Source: JBQTKD01 sp963703165 (GTDB lineage Bacteria > Actinomycetota > Actinomycetes > Sporichthyales > Sporichthyaceae). From it: a DNA stretch of 64,000 nucleotides. Positions 33,243-41,951 of the stretch are shown in pieces; the first letter of the stretch is position 1, and each line of letters opens with the position of its first letter. The DNA lies in the NCBI GenBank assembly GCA_963703165.1, contig OY969798.1, positions 4,588,001-4,652,000 of the forward strand, given 5' to 3'. Under the pieces are notes generated by a model. That model worked only from the letters and a program-made list of their open reading frames with translations, ran no database searches and was not told the DNA's origin. Position numbers and translations under genes: made by a program.

Positions 33243-35510
33243 TCACGTTCGGTCAGTGTTCCCGCGGCGTTCGCCCACCCAGTTGGCGATCTGCGCGCGT
33301 GAGCTGAAACCGAGCTTCGTGAGGATGTGTTGCACGTGGGTCTCGGCGGTCCGCTGGGACACCCGAAGCTCGCCGGCGATTGTCCGATTCGCCAGCCCCT
33401 TCGCGATGAGCAGCGCCACCTCCCACTCGCGGCGGGTGAGTCCGGTCGCCGGAGTCGTCGCCCCGGCATGCCGGTCGGTGTCCATCCCCAGGACGTACGC
33501 GACGGCGTCGTCGATGCTCAGGCCCGCGCCGAGTTCGAACGCGGTCTCGTAGGCGGATCCGAGCGCCGCGCGGGTCCGCGTCTCACAGCGGTGGCGATAG
33601 GCCAGCCAGTGCGACGAGCCGAACAACTCGGCTCCGAAGGTCTGCCACAGATGCGCCGCCGCGCCGAGCAACGTCGCGGCGGGCGCGTTGGCGCCCTGCT
33701 CGGCGCGGATCCAGGCCGCCAGATCCAACGCCATGGCCAGTCCGAGCGAGTCGCCGAAGACCCGTTTGATCTGCAAGCTCTGGTGGACATACTCCGCGGC
33801 CGCGGACAGATCGGACTCGGCGAATCGGGCCAGGCCCAGGCCGTAGAGGGCGTAGGACAGCAGCCACTCCTCACCGGCGGCCTCACACCGCGCGCGGCAC
33901 TCCTCGAACAACGCGGACGCCTCGGCGACCTCGCCGAGGAAGATCCGGGACAGCCCCAACTGAATACGGGCCACCATCCGTAGGTCCTCCGGCGCGGGTA
34001 CCTGGCTGTACTCGTCCAACGCCTCGGTCAGCGCGCGCCCGCACTGCTCGGCGTCGCCGAAGAACAACGCATACACACCGCGGACGTGGTGGGTGTAGCA
34101 CGCGGTCTCCGGGTCCGGGCTCATCGCCTGACCGGCGTCGCTGGCGGTGAGCAGTTCGTCGGCGGCGGCGCGGTCGCCCTGCAATGAGGCGATGTACCCG
34201 GCAGTGGCCAGGGCCCGGAGCCGGGCGACCGAAGAGCCGGTTGTGGAGTCCACGGCGCGGTCCAACCAGTGCCGACCCTCGGCCAGGTACAGGCACACCC
34301 AGAGGAACCACGGTCGTCCGACGAGGAGTAGCCCGGCCTCGGCCTCGTCCTTGGCGGCGAGGCTGAAGTCGAAGGCCGCCCGCAGGTTCGGCTGTTCCAT
34401 CCGCAGCCGGTCGCACCAGGTGCGTTGCTCGGGGCCGAACCATTCCGCGCAGGCCGCCCCGATGAGCTGCAGATAGCAGTCGCGGTGGCGTTCGCGCAGC
34501 AACTGCTCGGCGCCCAGCTCCGTCAGGCGAGCAAGGCCGTACTCGCGGACGGTCTCCAGAAGCCGGAAGCGAGCGCGGGTGGCGCCCTGCTCGGCGTTGA
34601 CGATGGACTTGTCGATGAGCCCGGCGAGGGTGTCGAGGATGGCTTCGCGCGGCAGTTCGGCGTCGGAGCACACCACCTCGGCCGCGGCCAGGTCGAAGGA
34701 ACCGGTGAAGATCGCGAGGCGCGCCCACAGCAGCTGCTCCGCGGGTGTGCACAGGTCGTGGCTCCAGTCGACCGTCGCGCGCAGCGTGCGGTGGCGAGCC
34801 GGTGCAGTCCGCCCACCTTCGACGAGCAACGCGAAACGGTCCTCCAACCGGGCGGCGAGGTCCGTGACGGTCAGCACCCGCAGTCGCACCGCGGCCAGTT
34901 CCAGGGCCAGCGGAATGCCCTCCAGTCGCTGACAGACCCGGGTGACCGCGTCGACGTTGGACGCGTCGACGACGAACCCGGGCACGACGGTGGCCGCACG
35001 CTCGGCGAACAGGCGCGCGGCCACCGGAATCTCCAGCGGGTCGATCCGCAGGAGGATCTCCCCGGTCACGCCGAGGCGCTGTCGGCTGGTGGTGACGACG
35101 TGCAGCCGGTCGGCCGCGCGCAACAACTCATCGACGACGCCGGCCGTCCGGTCGAGCAGATGCTCGCAGTTGTCCAGGATCAGCAGCACCCGCCGGCGTC
35201 GCAGGAACTCGATCAGCGTCGTCATCGGGTTGCGCGCCGAGCGCTGGGAGATGCCCAGGCTGTCCACGATCGTGTGCGGCAGCAGAGCGGGGTCGGCCAG
35301 CGCGGCGAGCTCGACCAGCCACACACCGTCCGGGAAGCCGGCCGCGAGTTCGGCCGCTGCCTGCTGCGCCAGGCGGGTCTTGCCGACCCCGCCGACGCCG
35401 GACAGCGTGATCAGGCGTCCCTCGCCGAGCAACAGGCAGATCTCGTCCAGCTCGTCCCGGCGCCCGACGAAGCTTGTGATCGGCGCGGGTACGTTGCCGC
35501 GCCAGGCCAT
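33243..35510 (-). CDS. Large ATP-binding LuxR-family transcriptional regulator
   Basis: 755 residues from ATG 35510 (GTG 35528 is possible). N-terminal AAA/NB-ARC ATPase: FVGRRDELDEI, Walker A LSGVGGVGKTRLAQ near residue 45, Walker B VLLILDNCEHLLD near 110, PLALELAAVRL near 205. A helical repeat region covers 330-670. C-terminal LuxR helix-turn-helix near 690-745 (GLTRREWEVALLIAKGLANRTIAGELRVSQRTAETHVQHIL). These proteins switch on target promoters when a ligand and ATP assemble them. No target is obvious; the divergent secreted protein at 35577 is one candidate. Confidence 0.9.
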   Translation of the reverse strand: MAWRGNVPAPITSFVGRRDELDEICLLLGEGRLITLSGVGGVGKTRLAQQAAAELAAGFPDGVWLVELAALADPALLPHTIVDSLGISQRSARNPMTTLIEFLRRRRVLLILDNCEHLLDRTAGVVDELLRAADRLHVVTTSRQRLGVTGEILLRIDPLEIPVAARLFAERAATVVPGFVVDASNVDAVTRVCQRLEGIPLALELAAVRLRVLTVTDLAARLEDRFALLVEGGRTAPARHRTLRATVDWSHDLCTPAEQLLWARLAIFTGSFDLAAAEVVCSDAELPREAILDTLAGLIDKSIVNAEQGATRARFRLLETVREYGLARLTELGAEQLLRERHRDCYLQLIGAACAEWFGPEQRTWCDRLRMEQPNLRAAFDFSLAAKDEAEAGLLLVGRPWFLWVCLYLAEGRHWLDRAVDSTTGSSVARLRALATAGYIASLQGDRAAADELLTASDAGQAMSPDPETACYTHHVRGVYALFFGDAEQCGRALTEALDEYSQVPAPEDLRMVARIQLGLSRIFLGEVAEASALFEECRARCEAAGEEWLLSYALYGLGLARFAESDLSAAAEYVHQSLQIKRVFGDSLGLAMALDLAAWIRAEQGANAPAATLLGAAAHLWQTFGAELFGSSHWLAYRHRCETRTRAALGSAYETAFELGAGLSIDDAVAYVLGMDTDRHAGATTPATGLTRREWEVALLIAKGLANRTIAGELRVSQRTAETHVQHILTKLGFSSRAQIANWVGERRGNTDRT

Positions 35511-35576
35511 GCGTCGGGAAGCTAGCACCCCGGCGTGTCACCGGGCGGCCCTGGGAGTTTGCCGAATACTCGATGG

Positions 35577-35981
35577 ATGCTCCCCATCGCCCGTTCCGGG
35601 GTGGTCCTGGCCGCCGCCGCGCTGGTCGTCGTCGCCGTCCCGACCGTCACCCGGGCCGAATCGGTGCCACGGGGCCGGTTGGTGGTCTGCAACCACGCGA
35701 GCTACATCCACAAGGTCTACGCCGACGGGCCCTCCAGCCGGCAGGAGGATCTGGCCGGGGAGTCGGACGAGTGCACGCATTGGCGGCCGGTGCTGCCCGG
35801 CAGGTACAGCGTCGGCTACGTCGCCCGGATCCCGTCGAACAAGAACCTCGTGTTCTCGGCACGGGTGAAGCACGGCGACAAGCTCTTCTACAAAAAGGTC
35901 AAGCCGTTCGGGTACGGCGTTGCCGTCCACGTCACCCCCGGTGAGGTCACTCGGATCGACTGGTTCGTCCGCCGAGCGTGA
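35577..35981 (+). CDS. Small secreted protein of unknown function
   Basis: 134 residues from ATG 35577. A signal peptide is clear: IARS, then a hydrophobic run VVLAAAALVVVAVPTV, and cleavage around VTRAES. The mature part of about 105 residues has alternating short strands (LVVCNHASYIHKVYADG, GRYSVGYVARI, FSARVKHGDKLFYKKV, VAVHVTPGEVTRIDWFV) and two Cys that could bridge. It looks like a small beta-sandwich. Family not recognised. It is divergent from the LuxR regulator. Confidence 0.65.
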   Translation: MLPIARSGVVLAAAALVVVAVPTVTRAESVPRGRLVVCNHASYIHKVYADGPSSRQEDLAGESDECTHWRPVLPGRYSVGYVARIPSNKNLVFSARVKHGDKLFYKKVKPFGYGVAVHVTPGEVTRIDWFVRRA

Positions 35982-36057
35982 GGCGCAGAGTCGCCGGATA
36001 TCAACAAACCCTCAACATGATGGTGTCGGCACCGGCCCGTCTGCTTGGCTCCTCGTC

Positions 36058-36741
36058 ATGAGGCCCGGTCAGGTTCTGGTCGTCGACGATGACGACGGCA
36101 TCCGCACGGTCGTGACCTGGCAGCTGGAGCGCGACGGCTTCGCGGTCGAGGTGGCCCCCGACGGGGAGAGCGCGCTGGCCCAAATCGCGGCCTCGGCGCC
36201 CGACCTGGTGGTGCTCGACCTCTCCCTGCCCGGACTGAGCGGGCTCGACGTCCTGGCGCTGCTGCGCCGGGCCGGCGATCTCCCGGTCATCGTGCTGACG
36301 GCGCGCAGTGGCGAGAACGATCGCGTCCTGGGCCTGGACCTCGGGGCCGACGACTACCTGGTCAAGCCGTTCTCCACCTTGGAGCTCGCCGCGCGCATCC
36401 GTTCCGTCCTGCGCCGCAGCCAGTCCGCGGAGCCGTCCCTGTTCCTGGACTTCGGGCGGCTGATGATCGACCTGCGCTCCCACGAGGTCCGACGTGACTC
36501 CCAACGGGTGCAGCTCACCGCCAAGGAGTACGAGCTGCTCGTCTGCCTGGCCGGTTCGCCGCGCACTGCCTTCACCCGCGCCGAACTGCTCAGTACCGTG
36601 TGGCGGTCCTCGCCCGAGTGGCAGCGCGACAGCACGGTGACCGAACACATCCACCGCCTCCGGCACAAACTGGAGGACGACCCGGCCCGCCCCCGCTGGA
36701 TCTGCACGGTCCGCGGCTCGGGCTACCTCTTCGAACCGTGA
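36058..36741 (+). CDS. OmpR/PhoB-type response regulator
   Basis: 227 residues from ATG 36058. Receiver domain with VVDDDDGIR, phosphoacceptor Asp in VVLDLSLPGLSG, Thr in VLTARSGE and Lys in DYLVKPFS. Winged-helix DNA-binding domain from about residue 130 (VQLTAKEYELLVCLAGSP, VTEHIHRLRHKL, RGSGYLFEP). The downstream hybrid kinase starts in the overlap GTGA, so the two are partners. Confidence 0.92.
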   Translation: MRPGQVLVVDDDDGIRTVVTWQLERDGFAVEVAPDGESALAQIAASAPDLVVLDLSLPGLSGLDVLALLRRAGDLPVIVLTARSGENDRVLGLDLGADDYLVKPFSTLELAARIRSVLRRSQSAEPSLFLDFGRLMIDLRSHEVRRDSQRVQLTAKEYELLVCLAGSPRTAFTRAELLSTVWRSSPEWQRDSTVTEHIHRLRHKLEDDPARPRWICTVRGSGYLFEP

Positions 36742-38399
36742 GCGTCGACCTCTACAGCAGCGTGCTCGACCTGCTGGTCTCCGGCGCACCCCAGCAGCGA
36801 GTGCTTGAAACGATCACCGGCGCCCTCGAGCACCTGATCCCCGGATCCCTGGCTGCGGTGCTACTCCTGGACCGGAAGGCCGGTGTCCTTCGCGTCGGGG
36901 CCGGACAATCTCTGCCGGCGCAGTGGATCGAGTTCATCGATCCCTGGCCCGTCGGCCCCGGAGTCGGGTCCTGCGGCGACGCCGCCCACACCATGCGCCG
37001 GGTCGTCACCGCCGACGTGACGACCGACCCGCGCTGGGACGGCTTCCGGGAACTCGGCATCGCCTGCGGGCTGCGCGCCTGCTGGTCGACGCCCATCGTG
37101 GACGGGCAGGGCGAACTGCTCGGGACCTTCGCGATTTATCACGACCGACCGCACAGCCCCACCGAGCAGGAACTGGAGCTGGTGGATCGGTGCACCCACC
37201 TGGCCGCGGTTGCCGTCGAGCACGCAGCCGTGCAGGCACAGCGCAGCCGCGCCATCGAGGCGGAAGTGGCGCAGCGGACGGCGGAGACGGCGAGCCGGGC
37301 CAAGTCGCAATTCCTGTCCGCCATGAGCCATGAATTGCGGACCCCGTTGACGGCTCTGCTCGGCTTCGCGGCGCTGTTGGACACCCTGGAGCCGGATCGG
37401 CGGGTCACCGCGATCAACCGGATCCAGGAGGCTGCGAGTCACGTCGTGGCGATCCTCGACGACGTGCTGGACATTGCCGCGATCGAGGCGAGCGCCGTCA
37501 CGTTCGAACCGGAGCCGATCGCGCTGGATCTCTTGGTGCGTGAGGTGCTGGAACTCGTCGGTCCGCTGGCTGCCGAACGCGATGTCACGCTCTCCTTGCA
37601 CACCGAGGGCCCGTCGGTCACGGTCAGCGCCGACGCACGACGGGCGCGGCAGGTCCTGCTGAACTTGACCACCAATGCGATCAAGTACAACCGGGTCGGC
37701 GGTGCGGTGCGCGTCGAGGTGACTCGGCGTCAGGACCACGGCCTGGCAAGGGTCATCGACACCGGAGCCGGGATCGCGCGGGACCAGCTCTGGCGTGCCT
37801 TCGTGCCCTTCGACCGGCTCGGCGCCGAACGCACGGGCACGCAGGGGTCGGGACTCGGCCTGTCGCTGTCCCGCGCACTCACCCAGGCCATGCACGGGGA
37901 GCTGATCCTCGACAGCGCGGTGGGGGAGGGCACCACCGCGGAGCTGCGCCTTCCGCTGGCGAGCCGGGGAGCTCCGGGGTCGCGAACCGAACGCGAGAGC
38001 CCCGAGCGGGGCGGCCTGGCCGTGCGCAAGGACGTCCGCGGCATCGTCGTGCACGTCGAGGACGACCCGATCTGCGCAGACCTGGTGATGGAGCTGTTCC
38101 GCTGTCGGCCCGCGGTGCACCTGGTCAGTTGCCCGACCGGGGCCGCAGGCCTCACCGCGGCGGGCAAGCTGGCGCCGGACCTGATCCTGCTGGACCTGGA
38201 TCTGCCCGACATGACGGGCGAGGAGTTCATCGCCGCCCTGTCGCACCCTGAATTCGACGGACCCCCGCCGCCGATCGCGATCCTCAGCGGGCGCCCCGCG
38301 CTGGCGCCGGGGAACCTGCCGACGTTCCGCAAGCCGGTCGTGGTCACGGATCTGCTCGCGCACGTGGACGAACGGCTGCGTTCGGTACAGCCCCGATGA
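36738..38399 (+). CDS. Hybrid sensor histidine kinase: GAF, HisKA, ATPase and receiver domains
   Basis: 553 residues from GTG 36738. GAF domain about 15-170 (VGPGVGSCGDAAHTMRRVVTADV), dimerisation/phosphorylation domain with His in FLSAMSHELRTPLTALLGF near 200, ATPase domain (NAIKYNRVGGAV, DTGAGIARDQLW, GSGLGLSLSRAL) to about 410, and a receiver domain from 430 (VVHVEDDPICADL, LILLDLDLPDMTGEEF). It has no membrane segment. The extra receiver suggests a phosphorelay or self-tuning step before the OmpR-type partner. Confidence 0.9.
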   Translation: MSVDLYSSVLDLLVSGAPQQRVLETITGALEHLIPGSLAAVLLLDRKAGVLRVGAGQSLPAQWIEFIDPWPVGPGVGSCGDAAHTMRRVVTADVTTDPRWDGFRELGIACGLRACWSTPIVDGQGELLGTFAIYHDRPHSPTEQELELVDRCTHLAAVAVEHAAVQAQRSRAIEAEVAQRTAETASRAKSQFLSAMSHELRTPLTALLGFAALLDTLEPDRRVTAINRIQEAASHVVAILDDVLDIAAIEASAVTFEPEPIALDLLVREVLELVGPLAAERDVTLSLHTEGPSVTVSADARRARQVLLNLTTNAIKYNRVGGAVRVEVTRRQDHGLARVIDTGAGIARDQLWRAFVPFDRLGAERTGTQGSGLGLSLSRALTQAMHGELILDSAVGEGTTAELRLPLASRGAPGSRTERESPERGGLAVRKDVRGIVVHVEDDPICADLVMELFRCRPAVHLVSCPTGAAGLTAAGKLAPDLILLDLDLPDMTGEEFIAALSHPEFDGPPPPIAILSGRPALAPGNLPTFRKPVVVTDLLAHVDERLRSVQPR

Positions 38400-38421
38400 A
38401 TTCTCAACAACCGTTGAGAAT
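38400..38421. terminator. Inverted repeat just after the hybrid kinase gene
   Basis: ATTCTCAAC (38400-38408) and GTTGAGAAT (38413-38421), perfect 9-bp arms with loop AACC, starting at the last base after the stop codon. Low GC in the stem makes it stand out; it may be a terminator or an operator for the channel gene that follows. Confidence 0.45.
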
Positions 38422-38475
38422 GGTCAGTCGATCAATTGTTGTTGTTTCCTGCAGGAAGCCGGCGACGAAGTAATT

Positions 38476-38552
38476 ACCTGTCTGCGCCACAGGTGATCTT
38501 GTGGCTGGCGGACCGGTTCTTCTAGTTTGGCCACAGCCGCCAGAAGGCGGCT
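38476..38552 (+). promoter_or_regulatory. Leader of the AmiS/UreI gene with two inverted repeats
   Basis: ACCTGT (38476-38481) and ACAGGT (38489-38494) form a 6-bp repeat with 7 bases between. Further on, AGCCGCC (38535-38541) and GGCGGCT (38546-38552) make a 7-bp hairpin with loop AGAA, ending 24 bases before the start codon. The second would form in mRNA near the ribosome site GAGAGG. No known riboswitch consensus was recognised. Confidence 0.35.
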
Positions 38553-38576
38553 TCAAATTAAGCCGAGAGGCACATC

Positions 38577-39074
38577 ATGGTCGGCGTCGCCCTGATGTTC
38601 ACCGGAGCGGTGCTCCTGGTGAACGGGCTGGCTCTGTGCGGAAAAGTGGACGGCCCGAGCGTCGCGGTGTTCAACCTGATCGCGGGCTCCCTGAACGTCG
38701 GAGTGGGGATCCACTCCGGCCTCAACGGCAATCCCTTCGGCATGGGCCAACTCTTCCTGTTCGCGTTCACCTATCTGTGGATGGCGTGGAACGTCCTGGC
38801 CGGGGTCAGTGACTGGCGCGCCTTCGGCTGGTACTGCGGGTTCGTGGCCGTGATGGCGGTGCCCACCTCGTTGACCACCTACGCGGCGGACGCCCCGTGG
38901 TTCGGTGGGTTCTGGATGTCCTGGGCGGTGCTCTGGTACCTGTTCTTCCTCATGTTCGGCCTCGGCCTGAAGATCCGCGACATGTTCGCGGGCGTGACCA
39001 CGGCGACGATCGGGATCGCGACGGCGATGGTTCCGGGCTATCTGATCGCCTCCGGCACCTGGGGAGGTGGCTGA
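38577..39074 (+). CDS. AmiS/UreI-family urea/amide channel
   Basis: 165 residues with six transmembrane segments (VGVALMFTGAVLLVNGLALCG, VAVFNLIAGSLNVGVG, QLFLFAFTYLWMAWNVL, GWYCGFVAVMAVPTSL, GFWMSWAVLWYLFFLMFGL, TTATIGIATAMVPGYLIA). The FTYLWMAWN and MSWAVLWYLFF motifs are those of AmiS and UreI, which let urea or short amides pass the membrane. No amidase or urease gene is in the window. It is followed after 4 bases by the YcnI-like gene. Confidence 0.85.
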   Translation: MVGVALMFTGAVLLVNGLALCGKVDGPSVAVFNLIAGSLNVGVGIHSGLNGNPFGMGQLFLFAFTYLWMAWNVLAGVSDWRAFGWYCGFVAVMAVPTSLTTYAADAPWFGGFWMSWAVLWYLFFLMFGLGLKIRDMFAGVTTATIGIATAMVPGYLIASGTWGGG

Positions 39075-39078
39075 TCCC

Positions 39079-39726
39079 ATGCGCGTGACGACTTGTCAGT
39101 TGCGTAGGACCGGCGCGGTGCTCGCCGCGACCGGAGCGCTCGGTCTGCTGTGCGGCCCGGCCGCCGCCGACGTCAGTGTCGCCTCCGGCGACGTGACCGC
39201 CGGCAGCACGGGATTCGTGGGTCTTGCCGTGTCCACCGAACGCCTCGACGCCGCGACCAACCGCGTCGAGTTGCGGCTCCCGATCGATCGGACCTTCGCC
39301 ACGGTGGCCGCCGGCGCGAAGCCCGGCTGGGACGTCTCGCTGGCGCGCGTCGGCACGGAGGCGATCAGCGCGATCACCTGGACCGCGCAGACCGACGCCT
39401 ACGCGATCCGCCCGGGCAACTTCGAGATGTTCTCCGTCAAGCTCGGCCCGATGCCGGCCGACGTCGACCAGTTCGCACTCTCCGCCGTGCAGTCCTACAC
39501 CGACGGCCAGACCGCACCCTCGACCGTCATGGTGGCCGTCCTCCAGGACCCGGCGATGGTGCCAGCGGCTGCAGTAGCGGAGGCCGCTGCGGCCCCTGCC
39601 GTCGAGGAGCCGGACAACGCCGCCCGGGTGGCGGCAGGGCTCGCCGTCGGCGTGGTCTTCCTGCTGCTGGGCGTCCTCGTTGCCGCAGCGGTGAATCGCC
39701 GCGGACGACAGCCCGATCCGGTCTGA
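39079..39726 (+). CDS. YcnI-like (DUF1775) exported, membrane-anchored protein
   Basis: 215 residues: signal peptide to about AAA-DVSV near residue 30, a YcnI-type beta-sandwich to about 165 (GWDVSLARVGTEAISAITWTAQ is the typical core), an Ala-rich spacer and a C-terminal membrane helix (VAAGLAVGVVFLLLGVLVAAAV) ending in RRGRQPDPV. Copper-binding YcnI proteins start the mature chain with His; here that position reads Asp (DVSVAS), so the His-brace copper site appears to be missing. Confidence 0.68.
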   Translation: MRVTTCQLRRTGAVLAATGALGLLCGPAAADVSVASGDVTAGSTGFVGLAVSTERLDAATNRVELRLPIDRTFATVAAGAKPGWDVSLARVGTEAISAITWTAQTDAYAIRPGNFEMFSVKLGPMPADVDQFALSAVQSYTDGQTAPSTVMVAVLQDPAMVPAAAVAEAAAAPAVEEPDNAARVAAGLAVGVVFLLLGVLVAAAVNRRGRQPDPV

Positions 39727-39736
39727 CCCAGGCCCG

Positions 39737-40975
39737 TCAATCCCAGGGTTCGGGTTCCGGGAAGGTGATCGGAACCAGCAGGCCCTGTTGGAGTTTCCAG
39801 TAGTCGAGGCGCACGGTCCACCCGCGATGATGCACGTCGAAGTGGTGCCGATCGCAGAGCAGGACGCCGTTCTCCGCTGACGTTTCGCCGTGGTCCCTTG
39901 TCCAGTGCTTCCGGTGGTGCGCGACGCAGTCATGGGCCGGGACATCGCATCCGGGGAAGGTGCAGCCGGTGTGTCGCGGGCGACGATTGCGGCCCAGATC
40001 GCCGGGGGCCAGATGCGGGTCGTACGGCCCACCGAGAGCGGCTTGCCGTGCGGGTCGAGCACGATCGGGGTGATCTCCGCGTCGCAGAGGTGGCGCTGCA
40101 GGGCGGCGAGGGTCAGTGCCCCGCCGGTGGCGAGCGCGGCCTTGGTGATGTGAACCTGGGGGCGACGTCCGCGGCTGGTGGGGAGCTTCCCGTGCCTGAG
40201 TTCGCTGCCGAAGATGTGCACCATCGCGTCCGCGCGACGCTGGCCGGGGGTGCGCGGGTCCGTACCGCCGTTGGGTTGCGGGTTCGGTGCGTCGAGGGCC
40301 GATGGCGGTCTTGGCGGCGGCGATGTTGTCCACGCGGTCGCGCCAGGTGATCGACGCGGTGCCGTCGTGGTGGTCGCGGTAGTTCACCCCACGGACGCGT
40401 TCGGCGTCCTCGTCGTCCTTGAGTTTCCCGTCCGGGTCGGCTGCGTCCTGCAGCGCTTGCCCGACCTTGCGCAGGTCGTCGGCGTTGAGTTCGGCGGCCT
40501 TCTGCAGCAGGAGGTCGCGGGCGAACTCGCGGTGCTCGGTGGAGGTCTTGGGCGGGAGCATGTCCAGGGCCTTCACGGTGACCCGGAACTGGTCCCAGTT
40601 CACGTCACCGGAGCCCAACGCGGCGCCGACGGCGGCGTGGGGGCCTTTGCGGGTGCAGGCGACGGCCAGTTTCGCGGTGGCACCCGCGGCGGCGGGGGTC
40701 TCGCGCAGGCGGTGGCGCAGCCAGGCTTTGGTGCTCTTCGCGCCGGAGACCTCGGCGGCCCCGCGTTCGGTCATCTCGGCGACGCTGACGAGGTGGGCGT
40801 ACTGGAACCGGCCGCGCAGGCGGTGGGTGCGTTCGACCAGGTCGACGGACTCGGCGTCGGTCCCGCGCCACGCCTCGTTCGCCGCGGCCTGGAGGAAGTC
40901 CTCCAGAGCTGCTTCGAGCACGCCGAGGGCAGCGTTGGCCGGGCTGGCCATGTGCTCTCCGACGTTGTTGTCCAT
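39737..40975 (-). pseudogene. DUF222/13E12 HNH protein interrupted by two frameshifts
   Basis: Reads from ATG 40975 (MDNNVGEHMASPANAALG) through the DUF222 region to AAAKTAI. One extra base near 40300 then throws the frame. The sequence continues correctly in a second frame (ALDAPNPQPNGGTDPRTPGQ to WAAIVARD). A duplicated AC near 39982 returns it to the first frame for the HNH motif (GCTFPGCDVPAHDCVAHHRKHW, LLCDRHHFDVHH). The two changes add three bases, so the corrected protein would be 411 residues. As given, the middle third is scrambled. The 207 bp upstream contain no gene. Confidence 0.75.
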
Positions 40976-41182
40976 ACCCGGAACTCTAGAGAGACCCACC
41001 GACAAGTTTTCGCCCGGAATGGGGCCCCCAGATAAGAGATTCCCTATATTGCCTGAGGGATCCTGACGCTCTGTCATCTATTTCCACGGCAACCACAAGG
41101 GGCACCTCAGGCACACCTTGCGCCCACCCGCGCAGAGCACCTGAACAGCACCCCAGACCCCACCGACCATGCTTCCGACGGC

Positions 41183-41887
41183 TTACCGTCCGCGCGACAC
41201 CAGCGCAGTCAGCCGCGAGGCGCGGCGACGCAGGTGTTCGACGGCTGTTCGTTCGTCCACTTCACCGCTGACGAACACCAGACACAGAGCAGCCAGAGAT
41301 CCGTCAGCGAACCGCAACGGCGTGGCCAACGCGCTCAGCCCGGGGATCACCTCGCCGGTGGTGCGCACGTAGCCGCTCTCGCGGGCCCAAGGGATCTCAG
41401 GGCGCTCGTCCGGTTGCGGGGGACCGGCGGCGAGGATCGCCAGGCCGGGTGCTCCGCGGTCGAGGCGATGGCGCTGGCCCGGGTTGTGGGAGACGTGGGC
41501 TCGGGACCGGCGTGGTTCGACCGACAACAGCGTCACGGCCTCGGTGCCACTGGGCACCACGAGGAACGCGGTGGCGCCTAGCTCGTCGGCCAACTCGGCC
41601 AGTTCCGGGGTCGCGGCCGCCGCGAGTTCGGTCCGCACCGCGCGGGCGAGCCCGGCGACGGCGAGGCCGAGGCGGTAGCGGCCGTCGGGTTCGCGCTCGA
41701 GGAACGCGCGGTCCTCCAGCGTGCGGACTATGCGGTACGCGATCGAGCGGTGCACGCCGGCGGTGGTGGCGATCTCCGCGACCGTGCGCGGCAGACCGTC
41801 CGCCAATAGCTCGAGGACGTCGAGGCCGCGTTCGAGCGTCTGCAGGCGGACGCCGGCGGGTGCAGGGGGCTCCGGTACGCTCGGCAT
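41183..41887 (-). CDS. IclR-family transcriptional regulator
   Basis: 234 residues from ATG 41887. Winged helix-turn-helix near residues 10-70 (LERGLDVLELLADGLPRTVAEIATTAGVHRSIAYRIVRTLED). The effector domain is shorter than usual but recognisable (LALAILA-like GAPGLAILAAG, then ESGYVRTTGEVIPGLSALATPL). It is divergent from the styA-led cluster and probably controls it in response to an aromatic acid or related compound. Confidence 0.87.
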   Translation of the reverse strand: MPSVPEPPAPAGVRLQTLERGLDVLELLADGLPRTVAEIATTAGVHRSIAYRIVRTLEDRAFLEREPDGRYRLGLAVAGLARAVRTELAAAATPELAELADELGATAFLVVPSGTEAVTLLSVEPRRSRAHVSHNPGQRHRLDRGAPGLAILAAGPPQPDERPEIPWARESGYVRTTGEVIPGLSALATPLRFADGSLAALCLVFVSGEVDERTAVEHLRRRASRLTALVSRGR

Positions 41888-41907
41888 CGTTCGCTCATAG
41901 AACAGCA

Positions 41908-41924
41908 TGCTCGATATCAGAGCA
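41908..41924. promoter_or_regulatory. Inverted repeat TGCTC-N7-GAGCA between icl-type regulator and styA-like gene
   Basis: Perfect 5-bp arms in the 64-bp divergent gap (21 bp from the regulator start, 28 bp from the monooxygenase start). A 17-bp imperfect dyad is normal for an IclR-family operator. Confidence 0.4.
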
Positions 41925-41951
41925 AGTCCTGCTGCAGATCGGAGTGGCGCC

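Noticed and set aside
38950..40224. Separate 424-codon minus-strand gene
   Set aside because: Only its first part is meaningful and is the middle frame of the frameshifted HNH gene; the rest is shadow of the YcnI-like gene.
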